Of a DNA stretch of 64,000 nt, positions 14,552 through 25,296 are shown piece after piece. A model generated the notes under the pieces. The model did no database searches and had not been told where the DNA came from. It saw nothing but the letters and a program-made list of their open reading frames with translations. Positions within the stretch are counted from its first letter, which is position 1, and every line of letters starts with the position of its first letter. The position numbers and the translations under genes were made by a program. This DNA is from an uncultured Holophagaceae bacterium (GTDB taxonomy: Bacteria > Acidobacteriota > Holophagae > Holophagales > Holophagaceae), in the NCBI GenBank assembly GCA_903857495.1, contig CAIOFF010000005.1, positions 62,001-126,000 on the forward strand, read 5' to 3'.

Positions 14552-15769
14552 TCAGCGGCCGTCGCCAACCCGGCGCAGGGTCTCGGCGAAGCGGGGGGCA
14601 TCCGCCGCCCTCAGGCCGCAGAGACCCACCCGCAGGCCTTCCGGGAGGGGCACAGTGAAGACCCCCTCGGCCTTGAGACGGCCACCGACCGCCTCGGGTT
14701 CCGGCGTCGGGACCGTGACGAAGAAGCCGCCCTGCCAGCGGAGCGCCGCCCGGCCGTTGGCCTCCAAGGCCGCGTCCAGGGCCAGGGCCCGGGAGGCCAG
14801 CACCTCGGACCAGTGGCGATGCTCCGCGGAGAGCCGGGCCTGGGCCTTGCCCTCCCGCGCCAGCCGCAGCAGCAGGGCCTGGGGGGCCTTGGCGCAGTTG
14901 GACCAGGTGCCGCGGCAGGACTGGGTGAGGGCCGCCTGCAGGGTCGGGTCGTCACACCAGGGGAAGGCGATGGCGCCCGCCCGCCCGCCGTAGAGGGTCA
15001 TGGACTTCGAGAGAGACATGCAGGCGCCCACCAGCACCGTTCCTTCAGCGCCGAGGGCCGCGTAGTCCGCCAGGGCGGCCGCCACGGCGGCGGGCTCCCG
15101 GGTGTAGTCCAGGTAGGCGAAGTCGAGGAGGAGGGTCACCGGGCCAAGGGCCGCGAGGTCCCGCAGCAGGCCGACGAGAATGGCCCGGTCCACGGCGGAC
15201 AGGCTGCGCCCGGTGGGGTTGTGGCAGGGATCGTTGAGCCAGAGCAGTACTCGGCCCTGGGTCTTCATCAGGGCACGAAGGGCCGCATCCCAGGCCGTCG
15301 CGTCCAGGGGCTCCCCCGCCGCGGGCCAGGGGGCGGTCACCACGCCCACGCCGTTCTCCGCGGCCAGGGTGGCGTAGGGACCCCAGTAGGGCGCCGTGGT
15401 CAGCACGGACTGGCCGCGCTCCAGGAAGTTCCGCAGGGACAGGCCCAGGGCACCGCTGCCACCGGGGGTGGCGCAGGCGGCGCCGGCCTGGGTGGCGGCG
15501 GGCCAGTGCCGCTGGACCAGGGCCTTCAGGTAGGCCGGGTCCCCGGCGATGGGCGCGTAGGGCGCCACCTCCAGGACCGTCAGCTCACGCCAGAGGTCCA
15601 TGACGGTCTCGAGCACCACGAGCTGGCCCGCATCGTCCAGCAGCGCGCCCACGGTGGCGTTGAGGACGGAGCCGCCGGCGGCCTTGAAGGCCTGGGCCTC
15701 GGCGTTCAGCGCGAAGATCGGATCGTCCGAGGGGAAGGCCCGCCGGGAGGGGATGAGCTGTTCGGTCAT
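14552..15769 (-). CDS. PLP-dependent aminotransferase, class I (aspartate/aromatic type)
   Basis: Product of 405 residues. The PLP-lysine region ACMSLSKSMTLYGGRAGA matches the SxSKxxxLYxxRxG signature of the aspartate/tyrosine aminotransferase group. Also seen are the GSGALG cofactor-phosphate segment, WLNDPCHNPTGRSL and LLLDFAYLDYT. It would interconvert amino acids and 2-oxoacids, and aromatic 2-oxoacids could feed the iorAB enzyme, but substrate choice cannot be read here. It is transcribed divergently from the YeiH-type gene with 85 bp between start codons. Confidence 0.85.
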   Translation of the reverse strand: MTEQLIPSRRAFPSDDPIFALNAEAQAFKAAGGSVLNATVGALLDDAGQLVVLETVMDLWRELTVLEVAPYAPIAGDPAYLKALVQRHWPAATQAGAACATPGGSGALGLSLRNFLERGQSVLTTAPYWGPYATLAAENGVGVVTAPWPAAGEPLDATAWDAALRALMKTQGRVLLWLNDPCHNPTGRSLSAVDRAILVGLLRDLAALGPVTLLLDFAYLDYTREPAAVAAALADYAALGAEGTVLVGACMSLSKSMTLYGGRAGAIAFPWCDDPTLQAALTQSCRGTWSNCAKAPQALLLRLAREGKAQARLSAEHRHWSEVLASRALALDAALEANGRAALRWQGGFFVTVPTPEPEAVGGRLKAEGVFTVPLPEGLRVGLCGLRAADAPRFAETLRRVGDGR

Positions 15770-15854
15770 GGGGAATTATCAGTCAATCGGACCTTGACCG
15801 AAGTCCGGTCCTCCCGGGGCGCCTGATCCCTGGGTCTTGTATTAGCCTATTCTC

Positions 15855-16826
15855 ATGCGTGAAAAATTCGGGCTGGCCCATGCTTCCAGCGTCCTGCTGG
15901 CCATCGGCGCGCTGCTGGCCCTGGCGCCCTTCACGCCCGCCGCCGCCGCGCTGGTGGGCGGTGGCCTGCTGGCCGTCAGCCTCGGCAACCCCTTGGAGAA
16001 ACAGACCCGGGCCTGGACGCACCGGCTCCTGCCCCTGGCCGTGGTGGGCCTGGGAGCGGACATGAACCTGCGGGCCGTGGCCCGGGCGGGCTTGCATGGC
16101 CTTGGCTACACCACCCTGAGCATCACGCTGGTGCTGGCCCTGGGCTGGTGGCTGGCGCGACTGCTGAAGGTGGAGCGCGATGCGGGACTGCTCATCTCCG
16201 TGGGCACGGCCATCTGCGGCGGCAGCGCCATCGCCGCGGTGGCGCCGGTCCTGCGCGCCCGGGCCCACGAGACCAGCGTGGCCCTGGCGACGGTGTTCCT
16301 GCTCAATGCCGTCGCCCTGGTGGTCTTCCCGCCCCTTGGGCACTTGACGCACCTGAGCCAGGAAGCCTTCGGGCTCTGGGCGGCCCTGGCCATCCACGAC
16401 ACCAGCTCCGTGGTGGGCGCGGGCCTCGCCTATGGTCCGCGGGCCCTGGAAGTGGCCACCACGGTGAAGCTGGCCCGGGCCCTCTGGATCGTGCCGCTCA
16501 CCCTGCTCATCGGCTGGTGGGTGGCCCGGCGCGGCGAGGCCGCGCCGGACGCGCCGCCTGTAAAGCCGCCCTGGTTCATTGCGGGATTCCTGGCCGTGGC
16601 CGCCCTGGTCACGTTCGTGCCGGCCCTGCACACCGCGGGCCTGCTGGTGGCCCTCGCCGCCCGCCGCGTGCTGGTGCTCACGCTCTTTCTCATTGGCGCG
16701 GGACTGAGCCGCGACGCCCTCCGCTCGGTGGGCTTCCGCCCCTTCCTGCAGGGACTGCTGCTGTGGCTTCTGGTTGGCTCGCTGGGCCTGGGTGCCGTGA
16801 AGCTGGGGCTGCTCACCGTGGGGTGA
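15855..16826 (+). CDS. YeiH-family putative sulfate/anion exporter (UPF0324)
   Basis: Product of 323 residues with about ten membrane segments. The hallmark GTAICGGSAIAAVAPV occurs near residue 118, along with LGADMNLRAVARAGLHGLGYT and AIHDTSSVVGAG, all typical of the YeiH/YeeH family. Members are annotated as sulfate exporters on limited evidence; the substrate here is unknown. No regulator of the usual LysR type is adjacent. Confidence 0.85.
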   Translation: MREKFGLAHASSVLLAIGALLALAPFTPAAAALVGGGLLAVSLGNPLEKQTRAWTHRLLPLAVVGLGADMNLRAVARAGLHGLGYTTLSITLVLALGWWLARLLKVERDAGLLISVGTAICGGSAIAAVAPVLRARAHETSVALATVFLLNAVALVVFPPLGHLTHLSQEAFGLWAALAIHDTSSVVGAGLAYGPRALEVATTVKLARALWIVPLTLLIGWWVARRGEAAPDAPPVKPPWFIAGFLAVAALVTFVPALHTAGLLVALAARRVLVLTLFLIGAGLSRDALRSVGFRPFLQGLLLWLLVGSLGLGAVKLGLLTVG

Positions 16827-17078
16827 GGCTCCCTCCGCAAGGCCGCCAGCCAACTGCCAGGCAGGTGCGGGAGGGCACTGTTGAGTTGTGCCTCGCTTGA
16901 CGTCTTTATTACCCAACTCGGGAACAGCAATCCGTAAGTTGCCCCCGAGGCAGCCAGGGTGCTACCCAAAAAACAGATACACCTGGAGCGAGTTAGGTGT
17001 TCCATCCCAGCCGGAAGTCTGATACACCCTTAGAACCAATCCTTCTCCACCAAAAATTATTTTCGCTCGGGGTCCTGC

Positions 17079-17882
<804 letters not shown>

Positions 17883-17906
17883 GAAGGAGAGCTTATCAAC
17901 ACGCCC

Positions 17907-19844
17907 ATGAACGACACCCTGCCCCGCCTGCTCCGGAGCAACGCCGCGAAATACGGCGCCGGCAAGGTCGCCCTCCGCGAGAAGGAGCTGGGCGTCTGGC
18001 AGCCCTACTCCTGGAGTGATTACTTCGAGCACGTCCACTACTTCACCCTCGGCCTCGTGTCCCTCGGACTCGCCAAGGGGGACACCATCTCCATCATCGG
18101 CGACAACCGGCCGGAGTGGCTCTTCGCGGAGCTCTCGGCCCAGAGCGCCGGAGCGATCGGGATCGGCCTCTACCAGGACGCCATCCTCAAGGAGGTCTCC
18201 TACATCATCAACCTGGCCGAGTCGAAGTTCATCGTGGCCGAGGACCAGGAGCAGGTGGACAAGGTCCTGGACATGGGCGATGAGCTGACGACCGTCAAGT
18301 ACATCGTCTACACCGACCCCCGGGGCATGCGGAAGTACGAGGACTCCCGGCTGATCTCCTTCCCCGCCGTCGAGGAGCTGGGCCGGGAGTACGAGCAGGC
18401 CCACCCCGGCGCCTACGACGCACTGGTGGACGCCACGGCGGCGGAAGATCCCGCCCACATCTGCATCACCTCGGGCACCACGGGCCACCCGAAGCTGGCG
18501 GTCCTCTCCCACCGCAACATGCTCTCCATGGCCACGAACCTCGGGAAGGTGGATCCGAAGTTCGAGACCGACGAGTTTGTGAGCTTCCTGCCCCTGCCCT
18601 GGGTCGGCGAGCAGATGATGAGCGTCGCCAGCGGGCTGCTCTTCGGCTTCACGGTGAGCTTCCCCGAGGCCCCCGAGACCACCACCGAGAACATCCGGGA
18701 GATCGGCCCCCACCTCCTCTTCAGCCCACCCCGGGTCTGGGAGAACCTGGCCGCCACCGTGCAGGTCAAGATCCTCGACGCCTCGCCCCTCAAGCGCTTC
18801 CTCTACAACCGCTGCCTTCCCATCGGGTACGAGTGGGCCGACCTGAAGTTCCAGAAGAAGACCCCGACCCTGCTGCAGAAGTTGCGCTACGGGCTCGCCT
18901 ACGTGCTGGTCTTCCGGGCCCTGAAGGACCGCATCGGGTTCAGCCGCATCCGCTCCGCCTCCACGGGCGGCGCCGCCCTGGGTCCGGACACCTTCCGGTT
19001 CTTCCATGCCCTGGGAGTCAACCTCAAGCAGATCTACGGCCAGACCGAGATCTTCGGGATCTCCTGCATCCACCGGGATGGCGACATCGACTTCGACTCC
19101 GTCGGCAAGCCCATCCCTGAGACCGAGATCCGCATCGACAACCCCGATCCCAAGGGCGTTGGCGAGGTCGTGTCCCGCAGCCAGGCCCTCTTCCAGGGCT
19201 ACTACAAGGCCGAGGCCGCCACTGCCGAGACCATCGTCGATGGCTGGCTCCGCTCCGGTGACGCCGGCTACTTCGATCCGAACGGGCACCTGGTGATCAT
19301 CGACCGCATGAAGGACATCATGACCCTTCAGAGCGGCGAGCGCTTCAGCCCGCAGTTCATCGAGAACAAGATGAAGTTCAGCCCCTACGTCAAGGAGGCG
19401 GTCTGCATCGGTCAGGGGCGCGCCTTCGTCATGGCGCTCATCTGCATCGACTTCAGCATCCTCGGCAAGTGGGCGGAGGACCACCGGATCGGCTACACCA
19501 CCTACACCGACCTGGCCTCCAAACCCGAGGTCTACGAGCTCGTGGAGAAGGAGGTCCGCAAGGTCAACGCGACCCTGGTCGGCTCCCAGCGGATCCAGAA
19601 GTTCGCCCTGCTCTACAAGGAGCTCGACGCCGACGACGACGAGCTCACGCGCACCCGGAAGGTCCGGCGCGGCTTCGTCGACCAGAAGTACGCCGAGATC
19701 ATCGAGGGCATCTACGCCGGCGCAGCCGAGATTCCGATCGATGCCGTCATCAAGTATCAGGACGGCAAGACCTCCCAGCTCAAGACCACGATTCACGTCT
19801 GCGACCTCAGCTCCCCCGAGGCCCCACAGCCGGCCACCACCTGA
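17907..19844 (+). CDS. AMP-binding long-chain-type acyl-CoA synthetase
   Basis: Product of 645 residues of the FadD/ACSL type. The ATP-binding P-loop TSGTTGHPKLAVLSH lies near residue 190, and IYGQTEIFG (A5) and WLRSGDAGYFD (A7) follow, then IDRMKDIMTLQSGERFSPQFIENKMK. It activates a carboxylic acid to its CoA thioester with ATP to AMP. A ribosome site AAGGAGA lies upstream, though with long spacing to the ATG at 17907. Being embedded between livG and livH, it probably activates the acid imported by this transporter. Chain length or aromatic preference cannot be decided. Confidence 0.87.
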   Translation: MNDTLPRLLRSNAAKYGAGKVALREKELGVWQPYSWSDYFEHVHYFTLGLVSLGLAKGDTISIIGDNRPEWLFAELSAQSAGAIGIGLYQDAILKEVSYIINLAESKFIVAEDQEQVDKVLDMGDELTTVKYIVYTDPRGMRKYEDSRLISFPAVEELGREYEQAHPGAYDALVDATAAEDPAHICITSGTTGHPKLAVLSHRNMLSMATNLGKVDPKFETDEFVSFLPLPWVGEQMMSVASGLLFGFTVSFPEAPETTTENIREIGPHLLFSPPRVWENLAATVQVKILDASPLKRFLYNRCLPIGYEWADLKFQKKTPTLLQKLRYGLAYVLVFRALKDRIGFSRIRSASTGGAALGPDTFRFFHALGVNLKQIYGQTEIFGISCIHRDGDIDFDSVGKPIPETEIRIDNPDPKGVGEVVSRSQALFQGYYKAEAATAETIVDGWLRSGDAGYFDPNGHLVIIDRMKDIMTLQSGERFSPQFIENKMKFSPYVKEAVCIGQGRAFVMALICIDFSILGKWAEDHRIGYTTYTDLASKPEVYELVEKEVRKVNATLVGSQRIQKFALLYKELDADDDELTRTRKVRRGFVDQKYAEIIEGIYAGAAEIPIDAVIKYQDGKTSQLKTTIHVCDLSSPEAPQPATT

Positions 19845-19875
19845 AGCAGGACACCGGAAGCAACCAGGAGACTCC

Positions 19876-20766
19876 ATGGAGTTCTACCTCCAACTCGTGA
19901 TCTCGGGGCTTGTGCTCGGGTCGATCTACGCCCTCGTGGCGCTCGGCTTCGCGATCATCTTCAAGTCCACCAGCGTTGTGAACTTCGCCCAGGGCGAGCT
20001 CATGATGTTCGGGGCCTACTTCTGCTTCTCCATGGTCGTGCAGTACAAGGTCCCCTGGATCTGGGCCTTCCTGATCACCATCCTGTTCTCCATCGCCCTC
20101 GCGCTGGTGGTGGAGCGGCTGATCCTGCGCCCCATGATCGGGGAGCCGGTCATCTCGATCATCATGGTGACCATCGGCCTCTCCTCGGTGCTCCGCAGCA
20201 TCGTGACCGCCATCTGGGGCACGCAGATCCAGGTCTACGATCCCCCCCTCTTCCCGGAGGCGACGGTCAACCTCGTCGGGGTCCCCACCAGCCAGGTCTA
20301 CCTCTGGAGCTTCGGCCTGTCGGCGGTGCTCCTCGCGCTCTTCGCCGTCTTCTTCAAGTATTCCAAGGCCGGCGTGGCCATGCGGGCCACCGCGTTCTCC
20401 AACCAGGTGGCGCTCTCCATGGGCATCCCCGTGAAGAACATCTTCGCCCTCGCCTGGTGCATCGCCTCGGTGGTCTCGGCCATCGGGGGCATCCTGATCG
20501 GCAGCATCAACGGCATCAACGTCCAGCTTGGCCACTTCGGCCTGAAGGTCTTCCCGGCGGTCATCCTGGGCGGCCTGGACTCCATACCCGGAGCCGCCAT
20601 CGGCGGGCTCATCGTGGGCGTCCTGGAGAACCTCTCGGATGGCGTCCTGAAGACCACCTTCGGCCTCTCGGGCATCAAGGAAGTCGCGCCCTACGTCTTC
20701 CTCGTCATCATCCTGATGATCAAGCCCTACGGCCTCTTCGGCAAGAAGGAGATCGAGCGGATATGA
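19876..20766 (+). CDS. livH: Liv-type ABC permease (LivH-like)
   Basis: Product of 296 residues with about eight membrane segments. The start at 19876 is fixed by CAGGAGA upstream and the family-typical N-terminus (EFYLQLVISGLVLGSIYALVALG); an upstream in-frame ATG would overlap the CoA-synthetase gene. Conserved parts include NFAQGELMMFGA and GLDSIPGAAIGGLIVGVLE. It forms the membrane channel with LivM. Confidence 0.9.
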   Translation: MEFYLQLVISGLVLGSIYALVALGFAIIFKSTSVVNFAQGELMMFGAYFCFSMVVQYKVPWIWAFLITILFSIALALVVERLILRPMIGEPVISIIMVTIGLSSVLRSIVTAIWGTQIQVYDPPLFPEATVNLVGVPTSQVYLWSFGLSAVLLALFAVFFKYSKAGVAMRATAFSNQVALSMGIPVKNIFALAWCIASVVSAIGGILIGSINGINVQLGHFGLKVFPAVILGGLDSIPGAAIGGLIVGVLENLSDGVLKTTFGLSGIKEVAPYVFLVIILMIKPYGLFGKKEIERI

Positions 20767-20800
20767 GGACCGAGACTCCAATGACTGATCGGATCGAGCC

Positions 20801-21853
20801 ATGAGCGTAGCCCACTGTGGAGACTTCCGGCAGACGTACAAGGACGACATGCTGGTCCTCCGGACCCGGTTCATCCGGATCGCCGTAGGCGCCTTCGTCC
20901 TCCTCCTCTACGTCTCGCCGCTGTTCTTGTCCAACTACGTCACCAGCACCATGACGACCATCGCCATTGCGGTGATCGGCGCCCTCGGGATCAATGTCGT
21001 CACGGGCTTCACCGGCCAGATCTCCCTGGGCCAGGGCGCCTTCATGGGCGTGGGCGCCTTCGCCTGCTCCTACTTCATGCGGGTCGTCCACATGCCGTTC
21101 TGGCTCGCCATGCCCATGGCCGGCCTCACCTCGGCGGCCGTGGGCATGATCTTCGGCCTGCCCAGCGCCCGCCTGAAGGGGCTCTACCTCGCGATCGCCA
21201 CCCTGGCCGCGCAGTTCATCCTCCAATACGTCTTCATGCACCTGGACGCCGTCACGGGCGGCAGCAACGGGATCCCCTCGCCGCCCCCGGAGTTCGGCGC
21301 CTTCACCTTCGACGGGGACCGCTCCAAGTACTACCTCACCATCACCGTGGCCATCGCCGCCGTCATCTTCACCACGAACCTGCTCCGGTCCCGCAGCGGC
21401 CGGGCCTTCATCGCGGTCCGCGACCACCACCTCTCCGCCGAGATCATGGGCGTGAACCTGTTCAAGTACCGGCTGCTCTCCTTCGCCGTGAGCGCCTTCT
21501 ACGCCGGGATCGCCGGCAGCCTCTGGGGCATGTACACGGGCTACATCTCCGCGGAACACTTCACCATCACGGAGTCCATCAACTACCTCGCCATGATCAT
21601 CATTGGCGGCCTGGGCAGCGTCCTGGGTTCCATCTTCGGCGCCATCTTCATGACGCTGCTGCCCCAGGTGCTGACCGTCGGGACCGGCGCGCTTGCGGAC
21701 ATCTTCCCGAAGATCGGCTTCCTGATCATGAGTTTCAAGGACGGCGTGTTCGGCATCATCGTCATCCTGTTCCTGATCTTCGAGCCGGACGGCCTCGCCC
21801 ACCGCTGGCGAATGATCAAGACCTACTGGAAGCTCTATCCGTTCAGCTACTGA
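20801..21853 (+). CDS. livM: Liv-type ABC permease (LivM-like)
   Basis: Product of 350 residues with about eight to nine membrane segments. The segment GLNVVTG-like ALGINVVTGFTGQISLGQGA, ARLKGLYLAIATLAAQFI and GGLGSVLGSIFGAIF identify the LivM family. The hydrophilic N-terminus (CGDFRQTYKDD) is kept because related permeases of this cluster type carry a similar one, although AAGGA also precedes a Met at residue 17. Partner of LivH. Confidence 0.88.
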   Translation: MSVAHCGDFRQTYKDDMLVLRTRFIRIAVGAFVLLLYVSPLFLSNYVTSTMTTIAIAVIGALGINVVTGFTGQISLGQGAFMGVGAFACSYFMRVVHMPFWLAMPMAGLTSAAVGMIFGLPSARLKGLYLAIATLAAQFILQYVFMHLDAVTGGSNGIPSPPPEFGAFTFDGDRSKYYLTITVAIAAVIFTTNLLRSRSGRAFIAVRDHHLSAEIMGVNLFKYRLLSFAVSAFYAGIAGSLWGMYTGYISAEHFTITESINYLAMIIIGGLGSVLGSIFGAIFMTLLPQVLTVGTGALADIFPKIGFLIMSFKDGVFGIIVILFLIFEPDGLAHRWRMIKTYWKLYPFSY

Positions 21854-21917
21854 GCGCGCACCTCCTGCTTCATCAGCTCCACCCGCACGTTCTCTCTCTC
21901 TCGGAAAGGAGACCGCA

Positions 21918-23084
21918 ATGAAACGTCTTACCGCGTCCATCGCTCTCGCCGCCATGACCCTTCTGGCGGCGCCCCTCATGGGGCAGGACATCGTCATCGG
22001 CAACATCGCCGACATCACCGGTGGCACCGGCGACGTCGGCAAGCCCTACGCCGAGGGCATCAAGGCCTACACCGACTACATCAACGCCAACGGCGGCATC
22101 AACGGCCGGAAGATCAAGCTCCTGCAGCAGGACTACGCCTACAAGATCCCCGAGGCACTCAGCCTCTACAAGAAGTTCAAGGACCAGGACAAGGTCGTGG
22201 CCATCCAGGGCTGGGGCAGTGGCGACACCGAGGCCCTCAAGGAGCAGGTCGCCAAGGACCAGATCCCCTACTTCTCGGCCTCCTACTCAGCGCACCTCAC
22301 GGACCCCGCCAAGTCCCCCTACAACTTCTTCTGCGCCGTGGACTACTCCACCGCCCTCCGCGGCTGCCTGAAGTACATCAAGGACAACTGGAAGGAGAAG
22401 CGGAAGCCCAAGGTTGCCTTCATCTATCCTGACGTCGGCTACGGCAAGGCCCCCATCCCCGCCGGCAAGGCCTATGCCCTGGAGCTCGGCTTTGAGATCG
22501 TCGGCGAAGAGAACGTGGACCTGAAGGCCCTGGAGGCCACCACCCAGCTCCTGAACCTCAAGAAGAAGGATCCGGACTTCGCCTGGATCGGCGGCACCAA
22601 GCCCTCCACCTCCGTGATCCTCAAGGACGCCAAGAAGCTGGGCCTGCGCACCAAGTTCTTCGGCAACATCTGGAGCGCGGATGAAGAGTCCCCGAAGATG
22701 ACTGCTGGCGCCGAAGAGGGCTACCTCTTCGTCGTGGGCGCCGCCCTCTATGGCGACAAGGGCGCCGGCATGGACGTCATCAAGAAGGTCAGCGGCGGCC
22801 AGCTCCGCGTCAGCAGCTGGATCCGCGGCTGGGTCTCCATGATGGTGATGTGCGAAGTGCTGAAGACCGCCGACAAGAACAAGGAACTGACCGGCCCCGG
22901 CATCCGGAAGTACGCCGAGCAGCTCACCAACCTGAACACCCAGGGCCTCACCGCCCCCATCACCTACAGCAACAGCGACCACCGTCCCTTCACCTCCGTC
23001 ATCCTGGCGGAGTTCGCCGGGGGCAAGATGGTCCGCAAGGGCACCATCGACCTGCCCCGTCGCGCGGACTGGAAGGGCTTCTGA
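21918..23084 (+). CDS. Periplasmic substrate-binding protein of the Liv-type transporter
   Basis: Product of 388 residues with a Sec signal peptide (MKRLTASIALAAM, cleavage after about LMGQ) and a type I periplasmic-binding fold (IVIGNIADITGGTGDVGKPYAEG, INANGGINGRKIKLLQQDY). AAGGAG lies just upstream. It is the binding protein for the adjacent permeases and ATPases. The family binds branched-chain amino acids, amides, urea or aromatic acids. The two CoA ligases in the operon favour an organic acid over an amino acid, which is inference. Confidence 0.9.
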   Translation: MKRLTASIALAAMTLLAAPLMGQDIVIGNIADITGGTGDVGKPYAEGIKAYTDYINANGGINGRKIKLLQQDYAYKIPEALSLYKKFKDQDKVVAIQGWGSGDTEALKEQVAKDQIPYFSASYSAHLTDPAKSPYNFFCAVDYSTALRGCLKYIKDNWKEKRKPKVAFIYPDVGYGKAPIPAGKAYALELGFEIVGEENVDLKALEATTQLLNLKKKDPDFAWIGGTKPSTSVILKDAKKLGLRTKFFGNIWSADEESPKMTAGAEEGYLFVVGAALYGDKGAGMDVIKKVSGGQLRVSSWIRGWVSMMVMCEVLKTADKNKELTGPGIRKYAEQLTNLNTQGLTAPITYSNSDHRPFTSVILAEFAGGKMVRKGTIDLPRRADWKGF

Positions 23085-23180
23085 TCGGCTGACCAGGAGG
23101 CGGGGGGAGTCCGCTCCCCCCGCCGTTCCTGCTCCGCGAGATCCATCTCCTCCACACGAAAGGGACGAAGAGCCAAACCC

Positions 23181-23975
23181 ATGCTGACCGTCAACAACAT
23201 CGAGGTCGTCTACAACGACGTGATCCTGGTCCTCAAGGGGCTGTCCCTCTCCTGTGAGGAAGGGAAGATCACCACCCTCCTAGGCGCCAACGGGGCCGGG
23301 AAGTCCACCACCCTCAAGGCCATCTCCGGACTCCTGAAAAGCGAGGAGGGCGAGGTGACCAAGGGGACCATCGAGTTCATGGGCGAAAAGATCAACGGAA
23401 TGGACCCCGAGAAGATCGTCCGCAAGGGGATCTTCCAGGTCATGGAAGGCCGGCGCGTCTTCGAGGATCTCGACATCGTCGAGAACCTCCGCTGCGGCGC
23501 CTACACCCGGAACGACCGGGCGGGGGTCAAGCGGGACATCGACCTGGTCTTCGACTACTTCCCCATCCTGAAGGAACGCCGGAATCAGCTGTCCGGCTAC
23601 CTCTCGGGGGGCGAACAACAGATGCTCGCCATCGGCCGAGCCCTCATGGCCAGGCCCAAGCTCCTGCTCCTGGACGAGCCCAGCCTCGGGCTGGCCCCGC
23701 TGCTTGTGCAGGAGATCTTCGGCATCATCGCGAAGATCAACCAGGAAGAGAAGACGACCATCCTCCTGGTCGAGCAGAATGCCTCCCTGGCGCTGCAGGT
23801 CGCGAACTACGGCTACATCATGGAGATGGGCAAGGTCGTCCTGGACGGCCCCTGCGAGAAGCTCCGCGAGAACCAGGACGTCAAGGAGTTCTATCTCGGC
23901 ATCGGTGAGAGCGGCAGCAAGCGGTCCTTCAAGAACGCCAAGCACTACAAGCGGCGCAAGCGCTGGCTGTCCTAA
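23181..23975 (+). CDS. livF: Liv-type ABC transporter ATPase (LivF-like)
   Basis: Product of 264 residues. Walker A GANGAGKST near residue 37, signature YLSGGEQQMLAIGRAL, Walker B LLLLDEPSLGLAP and VEQNASLALQVANYGYIMEMG match LivF. Its C-terminus is about 20 residues longer than usual and strongly basic (KNAKHYKRRKRWLS). It is the second ATPase of the importer. Confidence 0.9.
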   Translation: MLTVNNIEVVYNDVILVLKGLSLSCEEGKITTLLGANGAGKSTTLKAISGLLKSEEGEVTKGTIEFMGEKINGMDPEKIVRKGIFQVMEGRRVFEDLDIVENLRCGAYTRNDRAGVKRDIDLVFDYFPILKERRNQLSGYLSGGEQQMLAIGRALMARPKLLLLDEPSLGLAPLLVQEIFGIIAKINQEEKTTILLVEQNASLALQVANYGYIMEMGKVVLDGPCEKLRENQDVKEFYLGIGESGSKRSFKNAKHYKRRKRWLS

Positions 23976-23996
23976 GATTCCCGAGAGAGGCACCCC

Positions 23997-25259
23997 ATGG
24001 ACCGGACCACAGGATTCCTGAACCAGGACCTGGAGCAGCGCAGCTGGGACGAGCAGCGGGACCAGCAGGCCCAGAGGCTCCAGGGCGTCATCGCCCACGC
24101 CGCAGCCAACGCACCCGCCATCGGCGCCCTCCTCCGGGAGGCTGGCGTGACCCCCGGCGACATCCAGAGCCTCGAGGACCTGGCCCGGGTGCCGGTCACC
24201 CCCAAGGCCAAGCTCGTGGAGCTCCAGAAGGCGAACCCGCCCTTCGGCGGCCTGCTGGCGGTCCCGCTCCACCAGATCCGCCGCGTGTTCCGGTCCCCGG
24301 GCCCCATCTACGACCCCCAGGGCTTCGACGAAGGCTGGGGCTGGGAGGAGGCGCTCTTTGCCGCCGGCTTCCGGCGGGGTGATGCCTGCATCAACACGTT
24401 CGGCTACCAGATGACCCCCGCGGGCATGATGTTCGATGACGCGCTGGGCGCGCTGGGCTGCCCTCTCGTCCCCACCGGCGTGGGCGACCGGGAAGTCCAG
24501 ATCGAGATCCTCCGAGCCCTCGGTGTCGCGGGCTTCGTGGGCATGGCTTCGTTCCTCCTCCAGATCGGCGAGCGGGCCAAGGAACAGGGCCTCGACCCGG
24601 CCAAGGACTTCGGCCTGAAGGTCGCCTTCACCACCGCCGAGCCGCTGCCCGACACGCTTCGCAACTCGGTGGAGAGCCTCTTCGGGGCCACGGTCCGTCA
24701 GGGCTTCGGCACCGCCGACTGCGGCTGCCTGGCCTACGAGTGCCACGCCAAGGGCGGCATGCACCTGGCCAGCCGCGCCATCGTCGAGATCGCCGACCCC
24801 GAGACCGGCCGCCCCCTGGGGCCCGGCGAGGTGGGCGAGGTCGTCGTGACCCTCTTCAACAAGGCCTATCCACTGATCCGCTTCGGCACCGGCGATCTCT
24901 CCGCGGTAGACCACGGGGACTGTGCCTGCGGCCGGCGCTCCCCGAAGCTGCGGGGCTGGCTGGGCCGCTGCGACCAGCTGGTGAAGGTGAAGGGCATCTT
25001 CCTCCACCCGGGCACGGTGCAAGGCGCCTTGCGCGCCTTCCCGGAAGTGTCCGCCTTCCGCGCCGTGGCCACCCGCGCCGAGAGCCGGGATGTTCTGACG
25101 GTCAAGGTCGAGACGGCCGCGCCGGACGAGGGCCTCCGCACCCGCCTCGGGGAGCGGCTCCGCGAGGTGCTCTCCATCGGCGCGGAAGTCGAGTGGGCAG
25201 CCCCGGGCTCCCTGCCGACGGACGGCAAGGTGATCGAGGACCTGCGGAAGTGGGACTGA
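23997..25259 (+). CDS. Phenylacetate-CoA-ligase-like AMP-binding enzyme (PaaK family)
   Basis: Product of 420 residues, the usual PaaK size. The N-terminal helix region (LQGVIAHAAANAPAIGALLREAGV, LEDLARVPVTPKAKL) and the C-terminal part (LIRFGTGDLSAVDHGDCACGRRSPKLRGWLGR, VKVKGIFLHPGTV) are typical; the CxCGR motif is characteristic of the family. It lacks the strong TSGTTG loop seen in canonical PaaK: the equivalent region reads RVFRSPGPIYDP. This is also true of a PaaK-like subgroup of uncertain substrate. Last gene of the Liv cluster; AGAGAGG precedes the ATG. Confidence 0.8.
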   Translation: MDRTTGFLNQDLEQRSWDEQRDQQAQRLQGVIAHAAANAPAIGALLREAGVTPGDIQSLEDLARVPVTPKAKLVELQKANPPFGGLLAVPLHQIRRVFRSPGPIYDPQGFDEGWGWEEALFAAGFRRGDACINTFGYQMTPAGMMFDDALGALGCPLVPTGVGDREVQIEILRALGVAGFVGMASFLLQIGERAKEQGLDPAKDFGLKVAFTTAEPLPDTLRNSVESLFGATVRQGFGTADCGCLAYECHAKGGMHLASRAIVEIADPETGRPLGPGEVGEVVVTLFNKAYPLIRFGTGDLSAVDHGDCACGRRSPKLRGWLGRCDQLVKVKGIFLHPGTVQGALRAFPEVSAFRAVATRAESRDVLTVKVETAAPDEGLRTRLGERLREVLSIGAEVEWAAPGSLPTDGKVIEDLRKWD

Positions 25260-25296
25260 AGGTGGCTGGGGTACACTCGGCCGCTGGAGTGTGCCC